A DNA stretch of 64,000 nt from Anisus vortex (lineage: Eukaryota > Mollusca > Gastropoda > Planorbidae), in the NCBI GenBank assembly GCA_949126835.1, contig OX421506.1, forward strand, positions 13,065,784 through 13,129,783. The letters are read 5' to 3'. Every line of letters starts with the position of its first letter. Within the stretch, counting starts at the first letter, position 1. A program made the translations under genes and the position numbers. Below are positions 10,227-20,649 of this stretch, piece after piece. The notes below the pieces were generated by a model, which saw nothing but the letters and a program-made list of their open reading frames with translations, had not been told where the DNA came from and did no database searches.

Positions 10227-10911
10227 GATCATTTTAGTGAGGTTGGAATTAAGTTGCCTAATTCCTTAATCTCGTGGCTTGTCGGGCAAAATCGTAAGGG
10301 AATGTGTCTTTACGGGATGCTGGGATCGTTTAGGCAAGCGTCTGGTATCACAGAGAATAATAGATTCTACAAAAATGCCTACTTGAAATTCTAAAAAATG
10401 TGTTTAAAATTTCGTATTTTTGAACACAATTTTAAATCACTTTAATATAAAATTGCTCTGTAATAATTCTTAAGATAGCTACCACTTGTTTTAACCATTC
10501 TATGACTGTTAAGAATTAGATGCGCAGCTCTATATTAACTTATATTATATATGTTGGTTACGTTATATATTTTTATATTTGGTCGGTTATAAAATGTCGG
10601 TAAAGATTATTTTGTGTAATATTGTTTATATTAAATAATCTAATTGTACGGTTCTAATATATGCATTATTTGAATACATTATTTTCGCGCGATACCTAGT
10701 GACTATAAATCTCTTGTGTTTTTTTTACTACGTCTGATCTATTATGCGAAATTCTAATTGTACCCATTATTATTAATATTTGTAATTGTTGATGCAATCT
10801 TGTTGGACGTAGTGGCAAGTCTTTTTTGCATTGAATTTAAGTGTAAGAAACTTAGACATGTAAGCATAAGTTAACATTCGCATTTTACTTTTAAATCCTG
10901 AATAAAAGAAA
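10227..10911. other. AT-rich spacer
   Basis: No gene or element recognised. Confidence 0.4.
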
Positions 10912-10978
10912 AGTGTCCCAAATTTATCCATGGGTCCGGTGAAGCAGCGTTCACCAGTTTCTGTGAACACAGAATTCC
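10912..10978 (-). mobile_element. SINE fragment (3' part)
   Basis: It contains GGTCCGGTGAAGCAGCGTTC and ACCAGTTTCTGTG of the SINE body next to the tail end; the remainder is missing. Confidence 0.65.
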
Positions 10979-11159
10979 CTAGATCCTGACCTCAAATTTA
11001 AATTTAATATTTTGAATACACACGACGACAGACCGGAAAATAGTCTGGATAAAAGGCTTCTTCAAGAAAAACCAAACTTGTCGGCTTTAGAAAAGATAAG
11101 CTAACAAAGCATTGGGATTTGTGTCCAAATTATTTTTTGTTATAATATTCATTTTATTG

Positions 11160-11395
11160 GAAAGTTTATGGTTGCGTGTATGTCTGTTTTCTGATGCTCC
11201 CACACTGTTCCCCAGGTGAAACAGTCGACATAACTCCGACTTCCTTGGGAGCTGCTCACCTCTGGCAGGGAATGTGTGATTCCGCCTTAACCTCGTTGGT
11301 AGTCCTCCCATCCAACCATCCACTGTGGAGTTTGCACCCAACCTTTTGGCCGAATTGCTTGGTAGTACAGAGTTCACCGGGGAGTAGGAGAGACT
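11160..11395 (-). repeat. Dispersed repeat of unknown class, copy 1
   Basis: The reverse complement matches 45,625-45,850 over about 230 bp. Shared words include GCCAAAAGGTTGGGTGCAAA, CTGCCAGAGG and GGAGCATCAGAAAAC. On the minus strand it is open, with AKRLGANSTVDGWMGGLPTR and NSVGASENRHTRNHK, suggesting decayed transposon coding. I cannot name the protein. Confidence 0.6.
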
Positions 11396-11400
11396 AAGAG

Positions 11401-11880
11401 ACACAATGAGTCTTATCTTATATATTACAGACATAATGAGTCTTATCTTATATATTACAGACATAATGAGTCTTATCTTATATATTACAGACATAATGAT
11501 TCTTATCTTATATATTACAGACATAATGAATCTTATCTTATATATTACAGACATAATGAGTCTTATCTTATATATTACAGACATAATGAGTCTTATCTTA
11601 TATATTACAGACATAATGAGTCTTATCTTATATATTACAGACATAATGAGTCTTATCTTATATATTACAGACATAATGAGTCTTATCTTATATATTACAG
11701 ACATAATGAGTCTTATCTTATATATTACAGACATAATGAGTCTTATCTTATATATTACAGACATAATGAGTCTTATCTTATATATTACAGACATAATGAG
11801 TCTTATCTTATATATTACAGACATAATGAGTCTTATCTTATATATTACAGACATAATGAGTCTTATCTTATATATTATAA
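11401..11880. repeat. 30-bp minisatellite derived from a LINE 3' end, 16 copies
   Basis: Sixteen nearly identical 30-bp units built around CTTATCTTATATATTACAGA plus a linker ACATAATGAGT. The reverse complement of the core is exactly the TCTGTAATATATAAGATAAG that ends the LINE family found at 18,088, 22,225 and 36,741. The last unit runs into a LINE 3' end on the minus strand. Two units carry single substitutions (GATT, GAAT). Both strands stay open because 30 is a multiple of 3; this is not coding. Confidence 0.95.
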
Positions 11881-12113
11881 ACGTTCCTTCTATAAAGAAG
11901 ATTATTGCATCCTAAGCTCATCCTTGGTCCGTGTCTAGTCTTACATCTTTATTAATGTTTTAAAATTACTGGTTTTCCTGGTTTGTTCAGGCAACTCATT
12001 CCATATCCGAATGCCACTCGGGAAGAAAAAGTACTTTTATGCATTTGTTTTCGCATAAGGAATAAGGAAAGTGTTTCTGTCTTTATGTATATTATATGAG
12101 CTTTGTTTTCGCA
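11876..12113 (-). mobile_element. LINE 3' end (minus strand), donor of the 30-bp array
   Basis: The reverse complement carries the family landmarks: CTTTCCTTATTCC, GAGTGGCATTCGG, CCTGAACAAACCAGGAAAAC, GACTAGACACGGACCA and AGAAGGAACGT, then the TAATATATAAGATAAG end. The translation is frameshifted. It is the 3' end of a reverse transcriptase ORF plus 3' UTR. Confidence 0.8.
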
Positions 12114-12774
12114 TCACTGTCCCTTAGGAACCCTATTTATAATCAATTGATAGGAAATAAAATTTGCACTTTTTAAAAATTTCCTAAAATTGTATACCAT
12201 TTGACATAAGTCAGCAGGTTTGATATAGAACATAGAGAAAAGAAAACGTCGAATTGCAATTAAAAGATATATTTCTAGACATTTAGATTTATCCAAGTTT
12301 TTGACATTCTGCGTTGTGTTCTATAAACCAATATTATATAGATCAGTGGAGAAAAACGTTCGTTGGCATAAGTAATGAGGTTTAACAGTGGCGGAGATTT
12401 TGTTAAACTCCCCCCCCCCCCCACCACACAAAAATGGTCGCCTATCCACCTCTTGAAAATGTCTAGCTCTAACAGTTACAACGACCAAATTGTGTATTTA
12501 TTATTATATTGTATACAATTTGACTTTAGACTTATAACTTCACATTAACAAAGATCCGGGGGTTTTCTCGTAAAGAAGTTATTTTACATTACTTACAGTA
12601 GGCTTATATCAATATCTGGTACAAAAGAAACAGCATTGAAATTGTATCGTAAACCCGGATGCTTCAGAAAAGGGATCCAACCACGCCCCGTGACATTGCA
12701 ATCCCTCTTTCTGTTTCCGCCCACATACGCCCCCTTCCTCCTCCACTCACATACCCCTTAATGCTATAAGCAAA
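12114..12774. other. Spacer
   Basis: A 60-codon minus frame (12,114-12,296) abuts the LINE 3' end and might be its diverged upstream coding. The homopolymer C run at about 12,410-12,422 and the rest show nothing recognisable. Confidence 0.35.
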
Positions 12775-12782
12775 AGCATTTA

Positions 12783-13076
12783 ACAACAATCAAACGGCGC
12801 AAACTGACATGGTTCAGTCATGTATTGCGGCACAATAGCCTGTCAAAAACAATCCTCCAGGGCACGGTGGAAGGTGGGCGTAGGAGAGGCCGTCAGCGGA
12901 GATGCTGGTTCGACAATATTACGTATTGGACAGGGCTACAGTTGACTCAACTATTGACAACCGCTCAAGATAGGCAACAGTGGAGAAAGTTGACTGCTGA
13001 GGTGTCCATTAGCTCCCTCCCCACCCCCACCTAACGTCCACAACGGTCAAGGGATTGATGATGATGATGATGATTA
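12783..13076 (+). mobile_element. LINE 3' end, RTE-like, with (GAT)n tail
   Basis: An open frame encodes the C-terminus of a non-LTR reverse transcriptase: KLTWFSHVLRHNS, then GTVEGGRRRGRQRRCWFDNI, WTGLQLTQLL and DRQQWRKL, stopping at 13,034. The pattern is the R-K-L-x-W-F-x-H ... G-R-x-R-R-G-R-x-x-x-W-x-D-N-I ... Q-D-R-x-x-W-R motif common to RTE and related LINEs. The 3' UTR is very short and ends in GATGATGATGATGATGATTA, as is usual for RTE elements. The frame is intact over this piece, so the insertion is relatively young, but it is 5' truncated. Confidence 0.85.
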
Positions 13077-13089
13077 GAGGACTGTATTG

Positions 13090-13838
13090 TGTGAGCTTAT
13101 ATGTGTGAACGTTTATATGTGAGCTTATATGTGTGAGCTTATATGTGTGAGCTTATATGTGTGAGCTTAAATGTGTGAGCGTATATGTGTGAGCTTTTAT
13201 GTGGGAGCTTATATGTGTGAGCTTATATGTGTGAGCGTATATGTGTGAGCTTATATGTGTGAGCTTATATATGTGTGTGAGTTGATATGTGTGAACTTAT
13301 ATGTGTGAACTTATAAGTGTGAACATATAAGTGTTAGCTTATATGTGTTAACGTTTATATGTGAGCTTATATGTGTGAGCTTATATGTGTGAGCTTATAT
13401 GTGTGAGCGTATATGTGTGAGCTTATATGTGTGAGCTTATATATGTGTGAGCTTATATGTGTGAACTTATATGTGTGACTTATATGTGTGAACTTATATG
13501 TGTGAGCTTATATGTGTGAACTTATATGTGTGAACTTATATGTGTGAACTTTTAATTGTGAACTTATATGTGTGAACTTATATGTGTGAACTTATATGTG
13601 TGAACTTATGTGTGTGAACTTGTATGTGTGAACTTATATGTGTGTGAACTTGTATGTGTGAACTTATATGTGTGAACTTATATGTGTGAACTTTTATGTG
13701 TGAACTTATATGTGTGAACTTATATGTGTGAACTTATATGTGTGAACTTATATGTGTGTGAACTTATATGTGTGAACTTATATGTGTGTGAACTTATATG
13801 TGTGAACTTATATGTGTGAACTTATATGTGTGACGTTA
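13090..13838. repeat. 14-bp minisatellite, about 53 copies
   Basis: Unit TTATATGTGTGAAC or TTATATGTGTGAGC, period mainly 14 bp with 12- and 16-bp slippage variants. AGC forms dominate the left half and AAC forms the right half, so the array has two subdomains. Confidence 0.9.
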
Positions 13839-14590
13839 TATCGTTGCGAGCCCGTCTCGAAGAACCTCCGGTGCCTGGATGCCTGTGCCTAAAATAAAGG
13901 GAACCGGGGAACATGACAGGTCTACGGGCGAGCCACCGCGATAATGATCCTAGTGGTACCGTAGTGAACAATAAGCTGGGCTGTGGAAACGTTCCCTGTT
14001 ACACGGCACGCCACGACTTGGGCGTGTCGTTGGGTGGCTGGAGCCCGGACAGAGCTTTGGTGTGCACCCCCTGAGCTCACCCTTAATACGTTACGCCCTA
14101 GACTACAAACCCTTTTCGGGCTCGTCCGGTTTTTGTAGAGACTTATAAATGCGGTCAGATAACAACATGGGTACGATTGCAGAGTCCTTACTCCGGAACA
14201 GATCGTCATGTCTACTTCTTGGAGAAGCTCAGCGGAAGGCCGTTCCCTTAACAGAGGCTCGATCCGTGCAGCGACAAACGGGGACACGACGGGGGCTTTT
14301 TTGTGAACACGCAGAAGTCCAATCCCTTTTTGAATGGTTGACACACACCGCCAGCAGTTGGTGGCACATGCGTGCATGTGAGTTATGCCTTTCGTGTAGA
14401 CGTGTCTCTGTGTTAAATGTCACCCTGATTGACGTTTATTCCGTTGTATGTTCAAGACAGATAAATGGCTCTGTAATGGCTTTAATTACTTGCACAATTT
14501 ATTGGACAGCTGCTAAAAACTGGTTTTCGGATTTCGCTTTTGTTTTCCGTAATTGCAATTGGGAAATGTTTTTAAGGAAATGATGAACAA
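13839..14590. other. GC-richer segment, possibly transposon-derived
   Basis: Base composition is clearly richer in G and C than the surroundings, with overlapping open frames on both strands (13,922-14,583) and no recognised domain. A TATAAATG-type word is at about 14,145. It could be an LTR or other element body; no terminal repeats were found. Confidence 0.3.
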
Positions 14591-14599
14591 ATAGACAGA

Positions 14600-14900
14600 G
14601 GGAGAGGAAAAGATAAATTGATGGATGGATAGACAAAAAGATAGACGCATATATAGAGAGAAAGAGATAGACAGATAGATAGTTAGATATACGATAGATA
14701 GATATATAGAATTATGATAGAAAGATACATAGATAGAAACATGATAGATAGATTACTAGATAGATCGATAGATAAATAGATAGATAAATAGATATATAGA
14801 TAAACTTTTTATAGATAGTTACATAGATTGAAAAATAGATATATGATAGATAGATATATGCATAGATAGATACATGATAGATAGATAGTTAGAGCGACAG
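14600..14900. repeat. Degenerate GATA-type repeat
   Basis: ATAGATAG-type tetranucleotides interrupted by ATGATAG and ATATATAG words. Confidence 0.75.
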
Positions 14901-15445
14901 AGTTAAAAACTTAAATGAAACCTCGTAACCATAATAGTTACCAATGGAACGTGTATTAATGGCATTGCTAGCAATCAATGTTCAGCCTGTTTAAGGTAGG
15001 CGTTAAGGTAGGCGTTAAGGTAAGCGTACAGCTCTTGCGTTAACAAGTATTTATCTGATGTAAGCTGCTGAAAAAAAAAGATAAAATCTTCTCAGGAAAA
15101 TCTCAAAGACGTTGAAATAAGTTTAATTTACAACATTCTCTGTTCATTTTAAAAAGAAAAAGCCCTGGTGAAAAAGACAACACAACATATCTTTCATTGC
15201 ATGCATTCATCTATCTTGCTCTGGACGCCTACTCCATTCGTTTGACATGTCGAAAGCCTTCTACTCTTAGTTTCTCTAAATGCCACTAGAGTGTAAAAAA
15301 CCGATTGTGCTTAGCTCTATTTAAAAATAAAAAGAGAGAATTTTGTCAATCTTTTTCATGGCTATGTGGCAGCTATGAACGTCACCCAATACATTACGGC
15401 CTTTCAGACATTTTTTTTCTTTGTACATGCTCGTAAGGCTATTTG
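14901..15445. other. Spacer
   Basis: GGTAGGCGTTAA occurs as a short triplet-copy repeat near 14,994-15,025. Otherwise nothing is recognised. Confidence 0.4.
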
Positions 15446-15771
15446 CACAACTTATTTAAACTATTCCCACAACTTCTCACAACTATTCCCACCATTTCCT
15501 ACACTATACCTTTACAACTTCCTAAACCTATTCTCAGAACGTCTTAAAACTATTCCCACAACTTCTTAAAACTATTCTCACAACTTCTTCAAACTATTCC
15601 CACAACTTCTTCAAACTATTCCCACAATTTCTTCAAACTTTTCCCACAATTTCTTCAAACTTTTCCCACAACTTCTTCAAACTTTTCCTACAACTTCTTC
15701 AAACTTTTCCTACAACTTCTTCAAACTATTCCCACAATTTCTTCAAACTATTCCCACAACTTCTTAAAACT
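15446..15771. repeat. 22-bp minisatellite, about 14 copies
   Basis: Unit ACTTCTTCAAACTATTCCCA plus CA, with variants (ACTTTTCC, TTCTTAAA). Copies at the left edge are more diverged. Confidence 0.85.
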
Positions 15772-15892
15772 AAAAAGCTTCAAAAGGGCGAGTGGGGAAG
15801 TTCGGAGCGTGGGGAAATCAGTTGTGGTGGTGTAGGCATATTCAGTGGGTAGGAAGGGAGTTGGAGCGTAATGATATATTACCACTTAAGTT

Positions 15893-16497
15893 GAAGCCAC
15901 AGTATACTCAATAATCACGTTTTAACTAGAATCATGATTCAGCGAATCACTATAATCTTGTTTCAGAGCGAATCAGAAATACGCTGTTTCACAGGCAGCC
16001 ATTCCACATGTAATTCACGATTCACAGAAAATCAAGACGCGCAATTATTTTTTTTTTCAAGAATCAAGAAAGTGTTGAGAGTGACTGTTCTTGACGTGCG
16101 ATTTTATTTTCAAGAATCATGAATTCTAGCAGTGACGACGAAGTAAACTTGGTCTGTGCCGCTGCGTCTGTTCTACTTAAAGCACAAAGAAAACGAAAAC
16201 GAAAATGGTGGATGAAACCTTGGATCGAAAGAAGAACGCTCTATGGAGCATACCATGCTCTCGTAAGCAAACTGGAAGAGGAACCTGCCATGTTTTTGTT
16301 TAACTAAACTAATGATCACATGATCATGATTCCAAATTTTAGAGTATGTTCTAAATCTGTGAATCATCGCGAATCACTGCAGAAACTGATTCTGGTGAAT
16401 CACGTTTCGCGCAATGCCACATTTGAAACGGGGAAAATCATCGTGATTTTTTAATTGAATCGCAACGAATCACTGACTTTGTTTCTATTGTGGCTTT
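15893..16497 (+). mobile_element. PIF/Harbinger-like remnant
   Basis: An open frame at 16,119-16,307 encodes KRKWWMKPWIERRTLYGAY, matching the R/K-R-x-W-W-x-x-P-W-x-x-R-R-x-x-x-G-x-Y start of HARBI1-type nucleases. The reading then diverges and stops at codon 62, so the catalytic DDE domain is absent. Short imperfect inverted ends flank it: GAAGCCACAGTA at 15,893-15,904 and TATTGTGGCTTT at 16,486-16,497, 10 of 12 matching. Many GAATCAC and GATTC words fill the flanks between ends and ORF. It looks like a non-autonomous deletion derivative. The 3-bp target duplication expected for Harbinger is not convincing. Confidence 0.55.
16119..16307 (+). pseudogene. HARBI1-like transposase N-terminal fragment
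   Basis: Sixty-two codons starting MNSSSDDEVNLV. The first 20 residues are acidic/polar, followed by a basic run KAQRKRKRK and the WW-P-W-RR-YG-Y signature at about residues 27-45, then SKLEEEPAMFLFN. In full-length Harbinger nucleases this segment precedes an HTH-like region and the DDE nuclease (about 350-400 residues in all); both are missing. It is probably dead unless it is the first exon of something not visible here. Confidence 0.6.
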
Positions 16498-16519
16498 ACC
16501 CTCTTTTTAGGTATATATC

Positions 16520-16724
16520 ACGGCAGACTAGGGGACTAGGGGATTGTGTGGCCAGCACAATGCCCAGCCGCTTTTAATTTACCCCAACTAATGTCAGGTA
16601 GGCCAGAGGATGGGTAGACTCAGGGACATCCTCGAGACCCAGGACAAAAATCCTAGCCTTCACCAGAATTCGAACACAGGACCTTTCTGTACGCCAGCCG
16701 AACGCGCTCGACCACATTGCCCCA
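16520..16724 (-). mobile_element. SINE copy, tail end missing
   Basis: It runs from CGGCAGACTAGGGG (body) to the head GACCACATTGCCCC. The inverse B box GAATTCGAACACAGG is mutated. Confidence 0.75.
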
Positions 16725-16818
16725 TAATGGCTGGTACCCATCAGATTGGGGGGGGGGGGGGGTAGACTCTGGGAACAAATACTAGTCCTCACCAGGGGAC
16801 CTTTCGTAGGCAAGCTGG
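16725..16818 (-). mobile_element. Second SINE fragment with expanded G run
   Basis: It contains GGTACCCATCAGATTGGG, then a run of 15 Gs and GTAGACTCTGGGA. In sister copies this junction reads GAGCTGGGTAGACTC, so the short GGG has expanded by slippage. It lies immediately next to the previous SINE copy. Confidence 0.7.
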
Positions 16819-17698
16819 GTGTAGTAAGGTCACAATGGCCACACAGTACCACCAATAAAAGTATGAATGAAAATAGTTGTAATTGCAAGCCATTAATCCT
16901 GATAGATATATACATAAATAGATATATGATAGATAGATATATACATAGATAGATATATGATAGATAGATAGTTACAGCTGCCACATAGCCATGAAAATAG
17001 ATTTGTCAAAATTCTTTGTTTTTTTTTTCATCTTTTGTTTGTTTTGAAATGGGTAAAAAAAATACAAAAATTAAACTGTGTTAGTAAATTGTCTTATTGC
17101 ACTTAACGGATTAGTCAAAGGGATTATATTAACGCAAGCTATATGCCATATAATCCATTGGTGTAAACAACTGTATTGAAAGGAATTTGTAGCCAATTCA
17201 AACTTTTACTAACCTATAACAAACTGCTAAGGCAGAAATAACAACCAAACGTATTCCTACGCAACATAAAATTCTTTAAATTTCCCAAGTGGCAATAATG
17301 TATTGAAATGGGTTAAATGAACTTGTCAGGTAAATAAAAAATAAATATATTATTTAAAAAAAATGTTTCTATCAAGGATGCGAAAATTAAATTTTTGAAA
17401 GGCAGGCCCCAACAAAGGTTTTTTGTATTGTGAATCTAAATTTCATTTGAATGAAATCTACCCACCCTTTCCCCGCCCAATACCTCCCACCATTCCTTCA
17501 TCTTCTAGACACACTTATCTCAATCTTAACATCATTTAAAATTATACCTTTAAAAAAAACTGTGCAGGCGCCAAGTGATTCTGTAATAGATAGGGTTAAA
17601 ATTGTATATATTGAATAGTCCCCCCCCGCAGAGCTCATCGCCAAAAGCTGTTCGGCTTTGTGTGCATGTCTGTATAGGCACACATTTAATTAAGGCTT
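16819..17698. other. Spacer with short GATA-like stretch
   Basis: ATAGATATATGATAG-type repeats at about 16,902-16,970. The rest is AT-rich with no gene. Confidence 0.4.
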
Positions 17699-17935
17699 GC
17701 CAGAAAAGTGTGAATAGACAGAACCGGGTGAATTAGCCAGAACCGGGTGACTTTGTCAGAACCTGTGAATTTGCCAGAACTGGATAAATTTGACCAGAAC
17801 CGGGTGAATTCACCAGAACCGTGTATTCGACAGATCTAGATTAATTAGTTAAATCCAGGCGAATTTGTTAGAACCTGATAAATTTGCCAGAACCGGGTGA
17901 ATTTGCCAGAATCGAGTGAATTCGCCATAACTGTG
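17699..17935. repeat. About 19-bp minisatellite, 12 degenerate copies
   Basis: Unit GCCAGAACCGGGTGAATTT with numerous substitutions and small indels. Confidence 0.8.
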
Positions 17936-18087
17936 AGGCTTATTAACTAGGATTTTCTCTTTATTAATTTTCTTTATAATAACATAATAATACCATATCG
18001 ACCGTAAACAAAATTTGTAAACAAAATAATTAAGATAGCATTGGAAATATAGAAATAATACATAATACATGAGGAATAAAACTCTCA

Positions 18088-18373
18088 TTTAGAAATGCAA
18101 CCCAATTACAACCTGTTGCAATGCTCAGATAAACATAAGGACAAAACACTTTCCTTATCCCTTTTGTAAGAACAAATGCATATGCTTATACGTACTCTTT
18201 CTTCCATTTTGTCATGGAATGGGTTGCCTGAACAAATCAGGAAAACCAGTAACTTAACACCATTTAAAACACTCATAAAAATGCAAGACTAGACTCGGAC
18301 CACGGATGAGCGTAGGACGCAATAATCTTCTTTATAGAAGGAGCGTCTGTAATATATAAGATAAGATAAAAGA
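18088..18373 (+). mobile_element. LINE 3' end with (AAGAT)n tail
   Basis: Family landmarks in order: ACAACCTGTTGCAATGCTCA, CTTTCCTTATCCC, TACTCTTTCTTCC, GGAATGGGTTGCCTGAACAA, GACTAGACTCGGACCACGGA, AGAAGGAGCGTCTGTAATAT, then ATAAGATAAGATAA. It encodes the C-terminus of a reverse transcriptase with a small deletion after TTCC that breaks the frame. Confidence 0.85.
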
Positions 18374-19090
18374 TGTACGCCTTTGTCTTTTCCACCTTTT
18401 GATTTTTCTTTTGCGGATTAAAGATCTAGCTGGATATAATCACAAATGTATTGATTCAACTTTCAGTTTTATCGTCATTGTCTAATTTGAAATTTACCTA
18501 ATTGTCATTTAGATAAACCAATTTGTTTGAATTTGTAGAAAAAAAAAGCATTTAAAAAAAAAGAAAAAAAACAACTCTTGTAATAGGAAAGGATCCAAAT
18601 TTCGGGTTTTTTTTAGTAGAAAAAGAAGGCCGGCTTAGGCCGATGTGCCAGCCCCAAGTGGCACGGCGTTTGGGAAAGACATATTTTTTTTCAAAATAGG
18701 ACATATCACATTAACATAAATTTTAGCGTGTTTGAAGATTGTGTTTGTTTGTTTTTTTGTTGTTTTTTTTATTCAAAATGATCAATTACAGTTAATGAAG
18801 TCAGGTTCGTTTCTTTTTTTTTTTTTGTTATTTATTTATGTACTTTGTTGTTGCATTGTTGTTGTTTTTTGGCAGGATATAAAATTAGGAATGTGTTTGA
18901 AGTTTTTTGTTTGGTAAAGGGAAGGGGTGGTGCATACATTGATTGACGTCACAGTGGTTACTCATAGGAAGAACAAAAAAAACCTATTGTGATTTTTTAA
19001 AATATAGATCCACTTTCGTTTTATGTGTAGGGAATGAGACGAACTTCACTGGCTGGTGCAGTAAATGTGAAATTCTATTTGAGTGTTTTT
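18374..19090. other. Spacer with T-rich runs
   Basis: No gene or element recognised. Confidence 0.4.
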
Positions 19091-19095
19091 TACAC

Positions 19096-19180
19096 CAGGG
19101 TCGGCAACCTACGCAACGCGTACCAGGCTTGGCATGCAAAGCGATTTTCATTTACACGTGGAAGAACACCAAAAACATTC
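19096..19180 (+). mobile_element. hAT-like 5' terminus
   Basis: It begins CAGGGTCGGCAACCTACGCA, matching (less one G) the inverse of the hAT ends at 77, 8,175 and 23,700. Following CCAGGCTTGGCATGCAAAG fits the usual subterminal hAT sequence. The matching right end was not identified. Confidence 0.55.
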
Positions 19181-19404
19181 AATCCAAAGTTTCTACAAGA
19201 AATTGATCGCCTTAACGGTCATTGGAAGGGGGGGGGGAGCTAATGGACAAATGATGATCTACAAAAAGAAATGGGTTCGGCCCGGAAACTATATTATTCT
19301 TGATGCCGAAATCAGGGTCTGTAGTGCTCACTTGTAAACGTCCTGTAAATATTATTTTAAAAAATGGGTTATTTGAAGAACCAGTCAGGAAATTCAAAAA
19401 AGAA
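19181..19404. other. Possible interior of the hAT-like element
   Basis: No coding signature; contains a run of nine Gs at about 19,229. Confidence 0.3.
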
Positions 19405-19546
19405 ATAGAAGCTAGACCTAGTGCATAAAGTAAAAGTTTACTTTAAACATGAACAAAATAGAAGCTAGATCTAGTGCATAAAGTAAAAGTTTACTTTAAA
19501 CATGAACAAAATAGAAGCTAGATTTAGTGCATAAAGTAAAATATAC
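19405..19546. repeat. 53-bp tandem repeat, 2.7 copies, with palindrome
   Basis: Unit starts at 19,408, 19,461 and 19,514 with GAAGCTAGATCTAGTGCATA. Each full unit holds the perfect inverted repeat TAAAGTAAA-AG-TTTACTTTA. Confidence 0.9.
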
Positions 19547-20070
19547 ATTTCCAGTAAACTTAATTGGGTTGAATAGAACTCAATTTTTCTTGTAGTTATC
19601 ACAAAAACACATTATATATTATTCAAAAGAAGAATAGAAAAAAGGCTTTTTTTTCATACAATGCACATTTGTAAAGAATATAAATGAACTTTTTCACCCC
19701 TTTCTTGTCAATGGGGCTGCACAACGAACTCTATACCTAATATGAATACAGTAAACACAGAGGTGGAATTGTGGTCGTAAAGGAACGAATGCAGAAACCA
19801 AAATTAAATTTTCTATTGTGCGTTGCACTTGTGACTTCTAGCATGCCTATAGCATAGGTTCTCAATCGGTAGTACAGATCTATATAATATATATAGAGTA
19901 AAAACTATATTTCAACATGAGCCACGGATGATATAGGATTTAGCAGCCAATAGGGATAAGCAAGACAACCTTGTCTCCGGTGTATACTGTTGTTTTAACT
20001 GACTCAGAGACACACCGATGAAGGTTAATTTACACTATTGGCGAATTTCTAGAGCTAGGGACTTAGAGAC
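19547..20070. other. Spacer
   Basis: AT-rich with nothing recognised. Confidence 0.4.
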
Positions 20071-20228
20071 ATATGACTGGTGAAGCAGCATTCATACCAG
20101 GGGGATTGTGTAGCCAGTACGATGCCCAGTCGCCTTTATTTTACCGCCAACTAAAGTCAGGTATCCATCGAAGCTGGGTAGACTTAGGGACCCCCTCCAG
20201 ACCCAGAACAAAATCCTAGCCTTCATGC
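20071..20228 (-). mobile_element. SINE copy, head missing
   Basis: Contains ACTGGTGAAGCAGCATTCA, GATGCCCAGTCGCCTTTATT and AGCTGGGTAGACTTAGGGAC in family order and stops before the B box. Confidence 0.75.
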
Positions 20229-20269
20229 ATCTGGAGGTCATTACTAAGTCAATAAGTCTGCTAGCCATC

Positions 20270-20392
20270 TCTCTCTGAGTCTATGAGGCATCACTCTGAA
20301 GGCTGTTTCCTGGTCTGGAGGTTTCCTGACTCTAAAAGCTATACCTGTCTCAAGAGATTATCACTGGCTGGAGCTCATCTCTCTGTCTCTCT

Positions 20393-20431
<39 letters not shown>

Positions 20432-20630
20432 GGCCTTCACTATAAGTCAAACAATTGTCGAAGCCAACAGCGAGGGACATTCCTGAGTCTGTGGCCATCC
20501 TAGAATCTTGAGCACATGCCTGACTTTAGAAGACATTCCTGATCCTCGAGAACATCCCTGACTCTGGAAGAATTTCTCAAGTCTGGAGCTCTTCCCTGAG
20601 TTTTCCACATCGCTGATGGGCGCCTGACAT
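20270..20630. repeat. Degenerate CTGACTCTGGAAGA-type repeat with (CT)n
   Basis: Recurring CCTGACTCTGGAAG or CTGAGTCT words spaced irregularly, plus a pure (CT)n run at 20,388-20,428. Confidence 0.5.
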
Positions 20631-20649
20631 CTTTATTGAAAAGTATAGT

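Noticed and set aside
11401..11880. CRISPR-like array of 30-bp repeats
   Set aside because: Repeats are contiguous, there are no unique spacers, and the unit is a LINE 3' end. The same argument applies to the 32-bp array at 56,318-56,669.
13922..14583. Overlapping 151- and 144-codon frames on opposite strands
   Set aside because: No recognised motif; more likely a GC-richer repeat fragment than a gene.
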